Origin: Pseudomonas fluorescens | Lineage (GTDB): Bacteria > Pseudomonadota > Gammaproteobacteria > Pseudomonadales > Pseudomonadaceae | Direction of reading: 5' to 3' | DNA length: 64,000 nucleotides | Assembly: GCF_902497785.1 (NCBI RefSeq) | Contig: NZ_CABVHK010000002.1 | Location: 1-64,000, forward strand | Shown: piece by piece, positions 9,853 through 19,616 of the stretch | Numbering within the stretch: the stretch's first letter is position 1 | How the letters are laid out: every line of letters begins with the position of its first letter | Translations under genes and position numbers: made by a program | Notes under the pieces: generated by a model | Seen by the model: the letters and a program-made list of their open reading frames with translations, nothing else | What the model was told of the DNA's origin: nothing | Databases searched by the model: none

Positions 9853-9880
9853 TTTTTTTACATGGGGAAACGGTTAAAAG

Positions 9881-9966
9881 GATCGCAGCCTCGTTGCACT
9901 CGACAGCTCCGACATGAAAATGCACAACCCGTGTAGGAGCTGTCGAGTGCAACGAGGCTGCGATCT
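9881..9966. repeat. REP pair (inverted), family B variant
   Basis: Arms GATCGCAGCCTCGTTGCACT and its reverse complement, continuing through CGACAGCTCC, flank about 30 bp. This is the GATCGCAG...AGCTCCTAC family with an inner segment unlike most other copies, yet perfectly matched between its own arms. It lies at the 3' side of sixA and the 5' side of the ligase. Confidence 0.9.
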
Positions 9967-9973
9967 TGCGCCG

Positions 9974-10426
9974 TCAGGGGTGCTTGATACCGTTGAGCTT
10001 CATCGCCCCGGCCAGCGGCATATCGCCTTCCAGCTCGGCAAGGCCAGCGGTTTTCACCGCTTCGGGTTGCTGCACATGGCCGTGTTGCAGGTAGCCCAAA
10101 AGGTTGCCCACCAGTGGGTTATGGCTGACCAGCAATGCATAATCCACCGAGACCAATTGTTCTGCCACCGCTTGCGGGCGGTTGTCGGGAGTCAACCACT
10201 CGACGGTACGGATCTCCGGCTGAAAACCCAGGGCTTCTCGCACCAGCTCGGCCGTCTGCTGTGCGCGCAGATACGGGCTGGCATAGATCGCGGTAATCGG
10301 CTGGCCGATCAGCTGCGCAGCGCTGCGCAGCGTTTCTTCACGACCGTGAGCGGTCAGTGCCCGTTCGGAGTCAGGACGCGAGCCATAAGGCTCGGCCTCA
10401 CCATGACGCAATACCCAGAGTTTCAT
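9974..10426 (-). CDS. sixA: phosphohistidine phosphatase SixA
   Basis: A 150-residue histidine phosphatase beginning MKLWVLRHGEAEP, with the catalytic RHG (His8) and a second conserved His in LLVSHNPLVGNLLGYL. Length and sequence match SixA, which removes phosphate from phosphohistidine of HPt domains or PTS proteins. Its ATG overlaps the stop of the DUF4389 gene by four bases, so gpsA, DUF4389 and sixA likely form one operon. Confidence 0.93.
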   Translation of the reverse strand: MKLWVLRHGEAEPYGSRPDSERALTAHGREETLRSAAQLIGQPITAIYASPYLRAQQTAELVREALGFQPEIRTVEWLTPDNRPQAVAEQLVSVDYALLVSHNPLVGNLLGYLQHGHVQQPEAVKTAGLAELEGDMPLAGAMKLNGIKHP

Positions 10427-10770
10427 AGCTTGGGTTCCTCATCCCGGACCGGATGCGGCGCAGGGGCTACCACGTGTGGCGCTTCGCCTTCCGGTGTGCG
10501 CGGCGTCGGCCAGTCAGCGAACGGCCAGGGTTTCTGGTCGCTGTGGAAGGTGCCGAAACGGCCGATCTGCGCCAGGAACTGGCTCAGGCTGTCGCCGAAA
10601 TTCATCAGGCTGGCGCTCGGCGCGCCATAGATCAAACGATAGACCAGTTGAATCAGCACCACGGCGCCGAGGATGAATTGCGCCACTTGCCAGACCAGCA
10701 AGAACACGATCATCCACAGCACACGCAGCAGGATGGATTCGTAACTGGCTTCGATTTTCGGATCGTTCAT
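10423..10770 (-). CDS. DUF4389 domain-containing membrane protein
   Basis: A 115-residue protein with one long hydrophobic region (ILLRVLWMIVFLLVWQVAQF then ILGAVVLIQLVYRLIYG, two helices) followed by SLMNFGDSLSQFLAQIGRFGTF, the DUF4389 signature. The C-terminal third is Pro-rich and probably disordered in the cytoplasm. Function is unknown. It is coupled to sixA by an ATGA overlap and lies 33 bp downstream of gpsA. Confidence 0.88.
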   Translation of the reverse strand: MNDPKIEASYESILLRVLWMIVFLLVWQVAQFILGAVVLIQLVYRLIYGAPSASLMNFGDSLSQFLAQIGRFGTFHSDQKPWPFADWPTPRTPEGEAPHVVAPAPHPVRDEEPKL

Positions 10771-10803
10771 GTCTCGCTCTCCTGCTCCTTTTCGGGAGCG
10801 TGC

Positions 10804-11829
10804 TCAGTTGAAACCACTGGTGGAAATGAAGTCGACGTCGGTCTTCGGTTCGCCACGCATCAACAATTCAATCACCTGATTGAGCGTGCGCCCCTCGAAC
10901 AGGATCGCGTGCAGCCCGGCGACCAACGGCATGTAAACGCCCACTTCCTGCGCCTTGGCCTTCAGCACTTTCAAGGTGTTCACACCCTCGGCGACTTCAC
11001 CCAGACGCGTCACCGCGTCCTCCAGGCTCAAGCCCTGGCCCAGGGCAAACCCGACCTGGTAGTTGCGGCTTTTCGGCGACGAGCAAGTCACGATCAAATC
11101 ACCGACGCCTGCGAGCCCGAGAAAAGTCATCGGGTTGGCACCCTGGTTCACCGCGAAGCGGGTCATTTCCGCCAGCGCCCGGGTGATCAGCATGCTCTTG
11201 GTGTTTTCGCCCATGCCCAGCGCCACCGCCATGCCGGCAATAATGGCATAGACGTTTTTCAGCGCCCCGCCCAACTCCACACCGAAGCGATCGGCGCTGG
11301 CGTACACGCGGAAGGTGCGACCGTGCAGCGCTTCCTGAACCCGCTGGCACAATTCTTCGTCTTCGCTGGCGACCACCGTCGCGGTCAATGCGTGCTCGGC
11401 GATTTCACTGGCCAGGTTAGGCCCGGACAGCACGCCGATGCGCGCTTGCGGGGCAATCTCTTCGAGGATCTCGCTCATCAGTTTGAACGTGTGGGCTTCG
11501 ATGCCTTTGGTCAGGCTGACGAGCAGCTTGCCGCTCAACCGTTCAGCGTGCGGGACCAGTACCGAGCGCAGCGCGCTGGACGGCAGCGCGACGAAGCACA
11601 GGTCGCAAGCCTGCAGTGTGGCTTGCAGGTCGGTGACCGCTTCCACGCCCGGCAGAATTTTGATGCCTTTGAGGTAACGCGGGTTTTCGCGATTGACCCG
11701 AATGGCTTCGGCCTGTTCCGGGTCACGCATCCACTGAAGGACCTGATGCCCGTTTTCGGCCAGCAGATTAGCCACGGCGGTACCAAAACTTCCGCCCCCC
11801 AGGACCGCAATCGGGCGCTGTTCAGTCAT
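10804..11829 (-). CDS. gpsA: glycerol-3-phosphate dehydrogenase [NAD(P)+]
   Basis: A 341-residue GpsA that reduces dihydroxyacetone phosphate to sn-glycerol 3-phosphate for phospholipid synthesis. The N-terminal Rossmann motif [13 protein letters not shown] lies at about residues 9-21, followed by SLTKGIE and the catalytic-lysine region [16 protein letters not shown]. Start [11 protein letters not shown] at 11829 gives the usual length. Proximity to fabAB places two entry points of membrane lipid synthesis close together, as in P. aeruginosa. Confidence 0.96.
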   Translation of the reverse strand: MTEQRPIAVLGGGSFGTAVANLLAENGHQVLQWMRDPEQAEAIRVNRENPRYLKGIKILPGVEAVTDLQATLQACDLCFVALPSSALRSVLVPHAERLSGKLLVSLTKGIEAHTFKLMSEILEEIAPQARIGVLSGPNLASEIAEHALTATVVASEDEELCQRVQEALHGRTFRVYASADRFGVELGGALKNVYAIIAGMAVALGMGENTKSMLITRALAEMTRFAVNQGANPMTFLGLAGVGDLIVTCSSPKSRNYQVGFALGQGLSLEDAVTRLGEVAEGVNTLKVLKAKAQEVGVYMPLVAGLHAILFEGRTLNQVIELLMRGEPKTDVDFISTSGFN

Positions 11830-12025
11830 ATGCAATCCGTTAATCCATACCAGTGGCGATGTCGGCATTATACGGAGCGCCCCAGTGGCGGCCAGCCCCC
11901 GCGTCAATTAGCGACACATGTAAGGAGAAGACCGATAAATACGAGGAAAATGCCGCCATCGTGACTGGAAAAGTCGAGCGGCTCGGTTAACATGCGCGCC
12001 GAGTCATCACTATCAAGGATGTGTT

Positions 12026-14149
12026 GTGTCGTTTGGCCCCGTCTCACCTCGTTCGCCGCTGGTTCTGGCGCTGATCTTCAGCCCGCCACTGCTGGCCGAC
12101 GACCTGTTTCTCGACAACGAAGCGCTGCCGCAAGTGCTGACGGCCACGCGCCTCAAGCAGTCGCCCGCCGCCGTGCCGGGCAGCATGACGGTGATCGACA
12201 GCCAACTGATCAACGCCAGCGGCGCCCGCGATATCAGTGAGTTGCTGCGCCTGGTGCCGGGCATGATGGTCGGCAACCTCAGCGGCAATCAGGCAACGGT
12301 GAATTATCACGGCACCAACGCCAGCGATGCGCGACGCATGCAGGTGCTGATCGATGGCCGTTCGGTGTACCGCGCCGGCCTGGCCACGGTGGACTGGACT
12401 GACATTCCGGTGGCCATGGAAGACATCGAGCGCGTCGAGGTCTTTCGCGGCCCGAACACCGTCAGTTATGGCGCCAATGCGCTGATGGCGGTGGTCAACA
12501 TCATCACCCGCCACCCGGCCGACAGCCACGGCACGCGGATAAAAATCACCCGTGGCCAGCGCGGCATTGACGACTTTTACGCCAGTCAGGGCATCGGTTG
12601 GGACGGTGGCGACCTGCGTCTGTCACTGTCCGGCCAGCAGGACGACGGCTTCGACTCGGACCGTAGCGGCGCCGATTACCGCGACAGTCGCCGCGTAAAC
12701 CGTTTCAACCTCGCCGTCAGCCAGGCGCTCGACGAACGGCAAAGCATCGATTGGCAATTGAATGCCAAGGACGGCAGCAATCAACGCCCCTACACCTACC
12801 GCCCGGTGTTTTCGGGGATTACAGCGGCCGGGAACAATTCCGACGTCATCGCCAAGGACTACGCCGGTTCCTTGCGCTGGAACCTCGACATCAATCCCGA
12901 CCACAGCCTCTATATTCAAGGGTCGGCCCAGCACTGGGATCGCCAGCAGACCTGGCGCGCCTGCGATGCCGAGGTCTCGTTCAGCCCTGAGCTGACCGAG
13001 CTCTGGCAACTCAATCCGAATTACACCGAGCGCCTGGCGCGCAATATCGAGCGCTTCGTCGGCCCGGGCGCTCCGGCCGGGACGCCGGCGGAACAGGCTC
13101 TGGCCAGTCGAGTGCTGGACCAGTGGCGCAACGGCGCGCGGCAAACTCTGTGCGGCGATATCGACCAGAGCACCCGTGAATCACGCTACGACCTGGAACT
13201 GCAAGACACCCTCAGTCTGTCCGACAGTCTGCGACTGGTCAGCGGCCTGAACTATCGTTACGACCGGGCAGATTCCGAGACCTACTTCAATGGCACCCTT
13301 GATGACACCACCTGGCGTGCGTTCGGCCAACTCGAGTGGCGAGCCACCGAGCACTGGCTGCTGCAGGGCGGCGCCATGTTCGAAGACACGCAATTGACCG
13401 GCAGTTCGCTGACGCCGCGGGTGGCGGTCAACTATCTGATCAATCCGCGCCACGGTTTGCGCGCGGTCTACTCGGAAGCGATCCGTTCGCCGGACATGTT
13501 CGAAAACAACGTCAACTGGAGTTACCGGGTCACCAACCTGCAACCCGCGGCCTACGGCCAGAGCAGTGCCCGGTATTTCGTCAGGACCCGCGGCCCCGGC
13601 AACCTCGAGCAGGAACACATGCGCTCACGCGAGTTGGGCTACAACGGTTACTTCGCCGAGTGGAGACTGGCGGTGGACGTCAAGGTGTTCCACGACGAGA
13701 TCACCGGCATGATCAGCGAACCCCTGCGCAACAATCAGTACATCGCCAGCAACGCCAACAGCTCTCGATTCACCGGTGCTGAAACCCAGCTCGACTGGCG
13801 CCTGAGCAGTGCCGATCGGCTGCGCCTGACGTACGCCTACGTCGATGCCGAAGCGAGCAATCCGCTGGACGCGCGGCAGACTGCGCGCAACAGCGGTTCC
13901 GCCGGTTGGCTGCGCGATTGGGGCCATGGCTGGAACAGCGCACTCTTCTACTATGGTGACGACGCACTCAATGGCTATCGCTTCGAGCGGGTTGATACCC
14001 GCATCGCCAAGCGCATCGTCCTGGGTAAAGCCAACCTGGAACTGTCGGGCGTGCTGCAACAACGCCTCGATCAACAACCCACCACCTTCATCGATAACCA
14101 CTACGACGAGCGGCGAGCGCTCTACTTCAGCGCGGAGCTGGCGTTCTAG
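12026..14149 (+). CDS. TonB-dependent outer membrane receptor
   Basis: A 707-residue outer-membrane receptor. A GTG start is chosen because AAGGA sits about eight bases upstream. After a signal peptide (PLVLALIFSPPLLA), the TonB-box-like LPQVLTAT is followed by the plug (ARDISELLRLVPGMMVGN, VLIDGRSVY, IERVEVFRGPNTVSYGANALMAVVNIIT) and a beta-barrel ending YFSAELAF with the terminal Phe needed for assembly. There is no N-terminal STN signalling domain. Directly followed with no gap by a binding protein and then a hybrid kinase, so it may deliver a ligand to a sensor rather than serve bulk uptake. Ligand is unknown. Confidence 0.92.
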   Translation: MSFGPVSPRSPLVLALIFSPPLLADDLFLDNEALPQVLTATRLKQSPAAVPGSMTVIDSQLINASGARDISELLRLVPGMMVGNLSGNQATVNYHGTNASDARRMQVLIDGRSVYRAGLATVDWTDIPVAMEDIERVEVFRGPNTVSYGANALMAVVNIITRHPADSHGTRIKITRGQRGIDDFYASQGIGWDGGDLRLSLSGQQDDGFDSDRSGADYRDSRRVNRFNLAVSQALDERQSIDWQLNAKDGSNQRPYTYRPVFSGITAAGNNSDVIAKDYAGSLRWNLDINPDHSLYIQGSAQHWDRQQTWRACDAEVSFSPELTELWQLNPNYTERLARNIERFVGPGAPAGTPAEQALASRVLDQWRNGARQTLCGDIDQSTRESRYDLELQDTLSLSDSLRLVSGLNYRYDRADSETYFNGTLDDTTWRAFGQLEWRATEHWLLQGGAMFEDTQLTGSSLTPRVAVNYLINPRHGLRAVYSEAIRSPDMFENNVNWSYRVTNLQPAAYGQSSARYFVRTRGPGNLEQEHMRSRELGYNGYFAEWRLAVDVKVFHDEITGMISEPLRNNQYIASNANSSRFTGAETQLDWRLSSADRLRLTYAYVDAEASNPLDARQTARNSGSAGWLRDWGHGWNSALFYYGDDALNGYRFERVDTRIAKRIVLGKANLELSGVLQQRLDQQPTTFIDNHYDERRALYFSAELAF

Positions 14150-15082
14150 ATGTCGACGTGTCGGTCACTGAGAACGCCAACCCTTGGCCGCCTGCTGGTC
14201 GGGTTGTGCCTGGTGTTTGCCGGTTTCGGGTGGAGCCTGTCGGCGAATGCCGCTGACATTCTGCTGGCCGGGGCCGATGACAGTCCTGGCATGCAGTCAT
14301 TCGCGACGGCCCTGAGCGCGTTACGCCCCGGTGATACCGTGCGTTTTCAGCCCTTGGCCAAGCTTCCGGCGCCTAACAAATTGCCCGCCGGCACCCGGCT
14401 GATCCTGCTCGACCTGCCAAGCCTCGACTGGCGCCTCCAGGACCACCGGGGCCCGGCAACGCTGGTGTTGCGCATCAGTCGCCTGCAAGCCCGCCAGCGC
14501 CTGGGAGCCACTGTGCCCGCGCACTTGAGTCTGCTGTGGAGCGACGCGCCACTGGGCCGGCAATTACGCCTGATGCGCATCCTTCTGCCTCAGGTCAAAC
14601 GGGTCGGCGTGCTTTACGACAGCCACAGTGAATTCCTCGCGAACGAAGTGCGCGAGGCCGGCGCAAACCTGGGCCTCGACATCGTCACCGAGCGCTGGGA
14701 CAACACCAGCGACAGCCGCCCTTTGCAGTCGCTGCTCAATAGCAGTGAGGTGCTGCTGGGCCTTGACGATCCCGACCTGTACAACCCCAAAACCGCGAAA
14801 AACCTGCTGCTCAGCAGCTATGCGCGGCAAACCGCACTGATCGGCCCCAACGCCGCGTTCGTCAGGGCCGGAAGCCTGGCCAGCACTTACAGCGATCAAA
14901 GCGACTGGCTGGCGATTCTTGACGACCTGCTGGACCGCCCGCCGGCCACGTGGCCGCGCACGCACTACGCCAATCGCTTCAAAGTCTCGAGCAACCCGCA
15001 AGTGGCTCGTTCATTAGGTATTGAACAGATCAATGAAGCGTTGGTCGCAACACAGTTGGCCGAAGGAGAACGACGCCCATGA
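14150..15082 (+). CDS. periplasmic ABC-type substrate-binding-like protein
   Basis: A 310-residue exported protein whose signal peptide is [20 protein letters not shown]. The two-lobed pattern ([62 protein letters not shown]) matches the ABC_sub_bind/YtrP-like family of orphan binding proteins. No permease or ATPase genes are nearby, which argues for a sensory role. Its ATG directly follows the receptor's TAG, and its stop overlaps the kinase ATG by four bases, so all three are one translational unit. Confidence 0.82.
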   Translation: MSTCRSLRTPTLGRLLVGLCLVFAGFGWSLSANAADILLAGADDSPGMQSFATALSALRPGDTVRFQPLAKLPAPNKLPAGTRLILLDLPSLDWRLQDHRGPATLVLRISRLQARQRLGATVPAHLSLLWSDAPLGRQLRLMRILLPQVKRVGVLYDSHSEFLANEVREAGANLGLDIVTERWDNTSDSRPLQSLLNSSEVLLGLDDPDLYNPKTAKNLLLSSYARQTALIGPNAAFVRAGSLASTYSDQSDWLAILDDLLDRPPATWPRTHYANRFKVSSNPQVARSLGIEQINEALVATQLAEGERRP

Positions 15083-16986
15083 CCTTCCATCGTCGATGGG
15101 ACATCAACACCCGCACGCAAATCATCAGCCTCGGCCCGGCACTGCTGTTGACCTTGCTGTTGATCAGCTTCTTCACGTTCGTGCGGATCCAGGACCTGCG
15201 GCAGGAACTCAACCACACCGGCCAACTGATCGCCAACCAGCTGGCGCCGGCCGCCGAATACGGGGTGATATCGGGCAACAACGAAGTGCTCGAAAGCCTG
15301 CTCAAGGCCACCCTGGCCACGCCCAATGTGCGCTTTCTCGAAGTCCAGGACAGCGCGAACCGGATCCTGATCTATGTCGAGCACCCGTCGGAAACCCACA
15401 CCCGTTCGCAACAGGTCGAAGTGTTCCAGGCGCCGGTGCGCCTTCAGCGAATTGCGCTGCACAATGATTTTTTCCAGAACAGCAAAGTCGCCAGTACCGC
15501 CCCCGCCGAAGATTATCTGGGCCGGGTGATCGTCGGCCTGTCCAATGACGCCTTCAGCAAGCGCCAGCAGGAAATCCTGTTCAAGGCCGGCATCCTGGCG
15601 CTGTTCGCCCTGCTGTTCACTTACCTGATCGCCCGGCGCCTGGCCGGCAGCCTGTCGCAGCCGATCCGCGATATCGGCAACGCGGTCAAGGCCATCCAGA
15701 GCGGCGATTACAAGACGCCTCTGCCGATTGTCGATGACACCGAACTCGGTGCGCTGTCGCAGCACATCAACAACCTCGCCAGCGGCCTCGAACAGGCCAG
15801 TCGTGAACAGCATCAGGCGATGTCGCAGTTGATTCAGACGCGCGAAGAGGCGGAAAAGGCCAACAATGCCAAGTCCGACTTCCTGGCAATGATGAGCCAT
15901 GAACTGCGCACCCCCATGAACGGGGTGCTCGGCATGCTGCAACTGCTGGAAACCACCGAGATGACCGAAGAACAGGTCGAGTACGCGGCCCTGGCCTCAG
16001 AGTCCACCGAACACCTGCTCAAGGTTATCAATGACATCCTCGATTTCTCGCGTATAGAGCGGTCGGAACTGGAACTGGAGCACATCCCGTTCAACCTTGC
16101 CGACCTGATCAGCAGTTGCGCCCAGTCGTTCCAGCACAGCGCGGTGCAACGCGGGCTTGCCTTGGCGCTGATGATTCCCGAGGACATGCGTGCCTTGCAG
16201 GTTCAAGGTGACCCGACGCGGATCCGGCAAATCCTGGTCAATCTGATCGGCAATGCGCTGAAGTTCACCGAACAGGGACGCGTCAGCATTGAGCCGCAGT
16301 GGCAGTCGCTGGATCACGAACTGTTGTGGTTCACCTGCACCGTGCGCGACAGCGGGATAGGCATCTGCGCCGAGCGCCTGGAGTTGATGTTCAACGCGTT
16401 CCAGCAGGCCGACAGCTCCATTTCGAGGCGGTACGGCGGCACCGGGCTGGGTCTGCCGATTGCCCGCACCTTGGCGGAACGCATGGGCGGTACTTTGCGC
16501 GCCCAGAGCGAAGAAGGTCGCGGCTCGGTATTCACGCTGGAAATCCCTTTGGCGTTGTATCAACAGAAGCTGCCGACACTGACGCCGCGCGCGCAGAGTG
16601 GTAACGGTGATGGCAAGGGCGAAGGCCGCAATGTGCTGCTGGTGGAAGATAATCCGGTGAACCAGACTGTCATCGAAGCAATGTTGCGCAGCCTGGGCTT
16701 TACTGTCAGCGTCGCCACTGACGGCGCTCAGGCGGTTCGCAGTGCCGAGAGCCTGATATTCGAAGCGATTCTGATGGACTGCCGGCTGCCGATAATCGAC
16801 GGTTACGAGGCCACACGGCAGATTCGTCAATTGCCCGGCTGCACGGATTTACCGATTATCGCGCTGACCGCCAATGCTCTGCAGGGCGACCGCGAAGCGT
16901 GTTTATCGGCTGGAATGAACGATTACCTGGCAAAGCCTTTCAAACGCACTGACCTACAGCAAATTCTGCAACGTTGGGTGCAGTAG
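15079..16986 (+). CDS. hybrid sensor histidine kinase (PA1611-like position)
   Basis: A 635-residue inner-membrane hybrid kinase: TM1 about residues 17-35 ([18 protein letters not shown]), a periplasmic sensor of about 135 residues, TM2 about 175-195, HAMP, HisKA with [12 protein letters not shown] (phospho-His274), HATPase_c ([18 protein letters not shown]) and a C-terminal receiver with [11 protein letters not shown] (Asp567). There is no C-terminal HPt, so the phosphate must go to a separate HPt protein. The N-terminal layout and the receiver resemble the BarA/GacS class. In P. aeruginosa the kinase beside fabA is PA1611, which binds RetS; orthology is inferred from position and architecture. 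Confidence 0.9.
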   Translation: MTFHRRWDINTRTQIISLGPALLLTLLLISFFTFVRIQDLRQELNHTGQLIANQLAPAAEYGVISGNNEVLESLLKATLATPNVRFLEVQDSANRILIYVEHPSETHTRSQQVEVFQAPVRLQRIALHNDFFQNSKVASTAPAEDYLGRVIVGLSNDAFSKRQQEILFKAGILALFALLFTYLIARRLAGSLSQPIRDIGNAVKAIQSGDYKTPLPIVDDTELGALSQHINNLASGLEQASREQHQAMSQLIQTREEAEKANNAKSDFLAMMSHELRTPMNGVLGMLQLLETTEMTEEQVEYAALASESTEHLLKVINDILDFSRIERSELELEHIPFNLADLISSCAQSFQHSAVQRGLALALMIPEDMRALQVQGDPTRIRQILVNLIGNALKFTEQGRVSIEPQWQSLDHELLWFTCTVRDSGIGICAERLELMFNAFQQADSSISRRYGGTGLGLPIARTLAERMGGTLRAQSEEGRGSVFTLEIPLALYQQKLPTLTPRAQSGNGDGKGEGRNVLLVEDNPVNQTVIEAMLRSLGFTVSVATDGAQAVRSAESLIFEAILMDCRLPIIDGYEATRQIRQLPGCTDLPIIALTANALQGDREACLSAGMNDYLAKPFKRTDLQQILQRWVQ

Positions 16987-17084
16987 TGCAGGCCTTTCGA
17001 CCATCTGCGACTGGCGTGAAAGGCGAAAGTGCGGCAGTCTTAGGCACCCGAACAGGCCCGAAAAGGGGCTTGAATAAAAATTTC

Positions 17085-17102
17085 AGTGCACAAGTGTACA
17101 TT
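17085..17102. promoter_or_regulatory. FabR/DesT-like operator upstream of fabA
   Basis: An 18-bp imperfect palindrome: half-sites AGTGCACA and TGTACATT around AG (six of eight positions symmetric). It resembles the half-site of the unsaturated-fatty-acid repressors (FabR AGCGTACA; DesT AGTGAACA) and lies about 130 bp before the fabA start codon. The match to those consensus sequences is from memory. Confidence 0.5.
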
Positions 17103-17233
17103 CATGTCCTTGGTGCTGTGACTTTCACCACAACGCAATAGTCTATGAGTAGGCTGCTGACTCGAGGCATGAACGCTTCGATCGGCCGGGAAGATTTGCC
17201 CCACCTGCCGCATGGGATTATTGAGGAGCTCGC

Positions 17234-17749
17234 ATGACCAAACAAAACGCCTTTACCCGGGAAGACCTGCTGCGCTGCAGTCGCGGTGAGCTGTTCGGCC
17301 AGGGTAACGCGCAACTGCCCGCCCCGAACATGCTGATGGTGGATCGCATCACCCATATCAGCGAAGAGGGTGGCAAGTACGGCAAAGGTGAATTGGTCGC
17401 CGAGCTGGATATCACTCCGGACCTGTGGTTCTTCGCCTGTCACTTCGAAGGTGATCCGGTGATGCCAGGCTGCCTGGGCCTTGATGCCATGTGGCAACTG
17501 GTCGGCTTCTTCCTGGGTTGGCAAGGCCTGCCGGGCCGTGGCCGTGCGCTGGGTTCGGGCGAAGTGAAGTTCTTTGGTCAGGTCCTGCCGACCGCCAAAA
17601 AAGTTACGTATAACATTCAGATCAAGCGTGTGTTGAAAGGCAAGCTGAACCTGGCGATCGCCGATGGTTCGGTCAGCGTCGACGGCCGCGAGATCTACAC
17701 CGCCGAAGGCCTTCGGGTCGGCGTTTTTACCTCCACTGACAACTTCTAA
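17234..17749 (+). CDS. fabA: 3-hydroxydecanoyl-ACP dehydratase/isomerase
   Basis: A 171-residue FabA, which dehydrates 3-hydroxydecanoyl-ACP and isomerises the product to cis-3-decenoyl-ACP, the branch point for unsaturated fatty acids. The active-site segment [21 protein letters not shown] places His70 and Asp84 at the family's positions. GAGGAG lies just upstream of the ATG. fabB starts 11 bp after its stop; the pair is the standard operon. Confidence 0.98.
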   Translation: MTKQNAFTREDLLRCSRGELFGQGNAQLPAPNMLMVDRITHISEEGGKYGKGELVAELDITPDLWFFACHFEGDPVMPGCLGLDAMWQLVGFFLGWQGLPGRGRALGSGEVKFFGQVLPTAKKVTYNIQIKRVLKGKLNLAIADGSVSVDGREIYTAEGLRVGVFTSTDNF

Positions 17750-17760
17750 GGGTTATCCGC

Positions 17761-18981
17761 ATGCGCCGCGTCGTTATCACTGGTCTGGGCATCGTTTCGT
17801 GCCTGGGCAATGACAAAGAGACCGTCTCCGCTAACCTGCGTGCAAGCCGCCCTGGCATCCGGTTCAACCCGGAATATGCCGAAATGGGTCTGCGTAGCCA
17901 GGTTTCCGGCTCCATTGACCTTCCCCTCGAAGAGCTGATCGATCGCAAGATCTATCGCTTCGTCGGCCACGCGGCGGCCTACGCCTACCTGGCCATGAAA
18001 GACGCCATCACTGACTCCGGTCTGACCGATGAGCAGGTTTCCAACCCGCGTACCGGCCTGATCGCCGGCTCCGGTGGCGCCTCCACGCTGAACCAGATGG
18101 AAGCGCTGGACATCCTGCGCGAGAAAGGCGTGAAGCGCGTCGGCCCATACCGCGTGACGCGGACCATGAGCAGCACGGTTTCCGCGTGTCTGGCGACCCC
18201 GTTCAAGATCAAGGGCCTGAACTACTCCATCGCTTCTGCCTGCGCCACCAGTGCTCACTGCATCGGGACCGCCATGGAACAGATCCAGATGGGCAAGCAG
18301 GACATCGTGTTCGCCGGCGGCGGTGAAGAAGAGCATTGGAGCCAGTCGTTCCTGTTCGACGCCATGGGCGCACTGTCCAGCCAGTACAACGAAACCCCGG
18401 AAAAAGCTTCCCGTGCCTACGACGCCAAGCGTGACGGTTTCGTCATTGCTGGCGGTGGCGGCATGGTCGTGGTTGAAGAGCTGGAACACGCTCTGGCTCG
18501 CGGCGCGAAGATCTACGCGGAAATCGTTGGCTACGGCGCGACCTCCGACGGCTACGACATGGTCGCCCCAAGCGGCGAAGGTGCCATCCGCTGCATGCAG
18601 ATGGCCATGTCCACCGTTGACGCACCGATCGACTACCTGAACACCCACGGCACCTCGACTCCGGTCGGCGACGTTGCGGAAATGAAAGGTGTACGTGAAG
18701 TATTCGGCGCCAATGCTCCGGCCATCAGCTCCACCAAGAGCCTGTCGGGTCACTCCCTGGGCGCCGCCGGCGTTCATGAAGCGATCTACTGCATGCTGAT
18801 GATGGAAGGCAACTTCATGGCGGGTTCCGCCAACATCGACGAACTGGACCCGGAAGTGGCAGACATGCCAATCCTGACCAAGACTCGCGAAGACGCCACC
18901 ATCAATACCGTGATGAGCAACAGCTTCGGTTTTGGCGGCACCAACGCCACGCTGGTTCTGAAGCGCTGGCAGGGTAAGTAA
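17761..18981 (+). CDS. fabB: 3-oxoacyl-ACP synthase I
   Basis: A 406-residue KAS I that elongates cis-3-decenoyl-ACP, downstream of FabA. The nucleophile is Cys161 in [14 protein letters not shown]; the two catalytic histidines are in [12 protein letters not shown] and [10 protein letters not shown], and the glycine-rich end is [11 protein letters not shown]. Codon choice is strongly biased to C/G-ending codons, as expected of a highly expressed gene. A strong terminator follows. Confidence 0.98.
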   Translation: MRRVVITGLGIVSCLGNDKETVSANLRASRPGIRFNPEYAEMGLRSQVSGSIDLPLEELIDRKIYRFVGHAAAYAYLAMKDAITDSGLTDEQVSNPRTGLIAGSGGASTLNQMEALDILREKGVKRVGPYRVTRTMSSTVSACLATPFKIKGLNYSIASACATSAHCIGTAMEQIQMGKQDIVFAGGGEEEHWSQSFLFDAMGALSSQYNETPEKASRAYDAKRDGFVIAGGGGMVVVEELEHALARGAKIYAEIVGYGATSDGYDMVAPSGEGAIRCMQMAMSTVDAPIDYLNTHGTSTPVGDVAEMKGVREVFGANAPAISSTKSLSGHSLGAAGVHEAIYCMLMMEGNFMAGSANIDELDPEVADMPILTKTREDATINTVMSNSFGFGGTNATLVLKRWQGK

Positions 18982-19005
18982 TACCCCACCGCTACGCTGC
19001 ACATA

Positions 19006-19038
19006 AAAACGCCCCGACTGGTTCGGGGCGTTTTTTTT
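19006..19038 (+). terminator. rho-independent terminator of fabAB
   Basis: Stem ACGCCCCGA / TCGGGGCGT with a short loop and a run of eight T directly after, 25 bp past the fabB stop codon. Confidence 0.95.
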
Positions 19039-19071
19039 GGCCTTAAGAAAAATGAATTCGCCCCGACTTCT

Positions 19072-19152
19072 CCCGTAGGAGCTGGCGAAGCCTGCGATCT
19101 TTTGATCCAACAGCAAGATCAAAAGATCGCAGGCTTCGCCAGCTCCTACGGG
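19072..19152. repeat. REP pair (inverted), family B
   Basis: CCCGTAGGAGCTGGCGAAGC and its exact reverse complement, joined through GATCTTTTGATC-type inner arms around a short AACAGCA loop: an 81-bp nearly perfect hairpin. The remaining intergenic stretch to 19359 contains an upstream region with GCAGGACT at 19231 and its complement AGTCCTGC at 19311, which could pair, but nothing else recognisable. Confidence 0.9.
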
Positions 19153-19359
19153 CTTGTGAATCGAGGCTCGAACATGAAGCTTTTGTCATGAAACTTCAGC
19201 GCCTGCGACCGAATGTCGCGTGTTACGCGGGCTGCAGGACTTTTGCAGAATTCGCAATTATTTGTTGCCAATCTCAACCGTTTACTTAGCAAGCTATCCA
19301 AACCTATAAAAGAGTCCTGCACAGGCCTTGGTGCAGATAACCGAGATTGGAGCTAGCAG

Positions 19360-19548
19360 ATGACTGTGAAAGTAACTGAACGCGACGATTCACACATGTC
19401 CCATGAAGGCGTAGCCGCCGGTATCCGTATTTGGGATGTGCATCAACAAGACATGCTGGTCGGGATGTTCCACTCCGAGACTGACGCTCATAACTACCGG
19501 GCCGAACTGGAACAGCAGGAACACAAGCGCGAGTCCGCGAACGGCTGA
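19360..19548 (+). CDS. small conserved hypothetical protein
   Basis: A 62-residue soluble acidic protein (MTVKVTERDD...). A GGAG site nine bases upstream and typical codon use support translation. The central segment IRIWDVHQQDMLVGMFHSETDAHNYR looks like a compact alpha/beta unit; the C-terminus is a charged helix (ELEQQEHKRES). I do not recognise a named family. No operon partner: the next gene is convergent. Confidence 0.7.
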   Translation: MTVKVTERDDSHMSHEGVAAGIRIWDVHQQDMLVGMFHSETDAHNYRAELEQQEHKRESANG

Positions 19549-19616
19549 GAGAAATCCAGATAACAATGTCAGCCTGCTCAGCCGACGCGAGCAGGCTGTC
19601 GTCAGATCAGCCCCCT

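Noticed and set aside
9831..9858. Rho-independent terminator on the plus strand (palindrome followed by T7)
   Set aside because: No plus-strand gene lies upstream; the position over the minus-strand promoter makes an operator the better reading.
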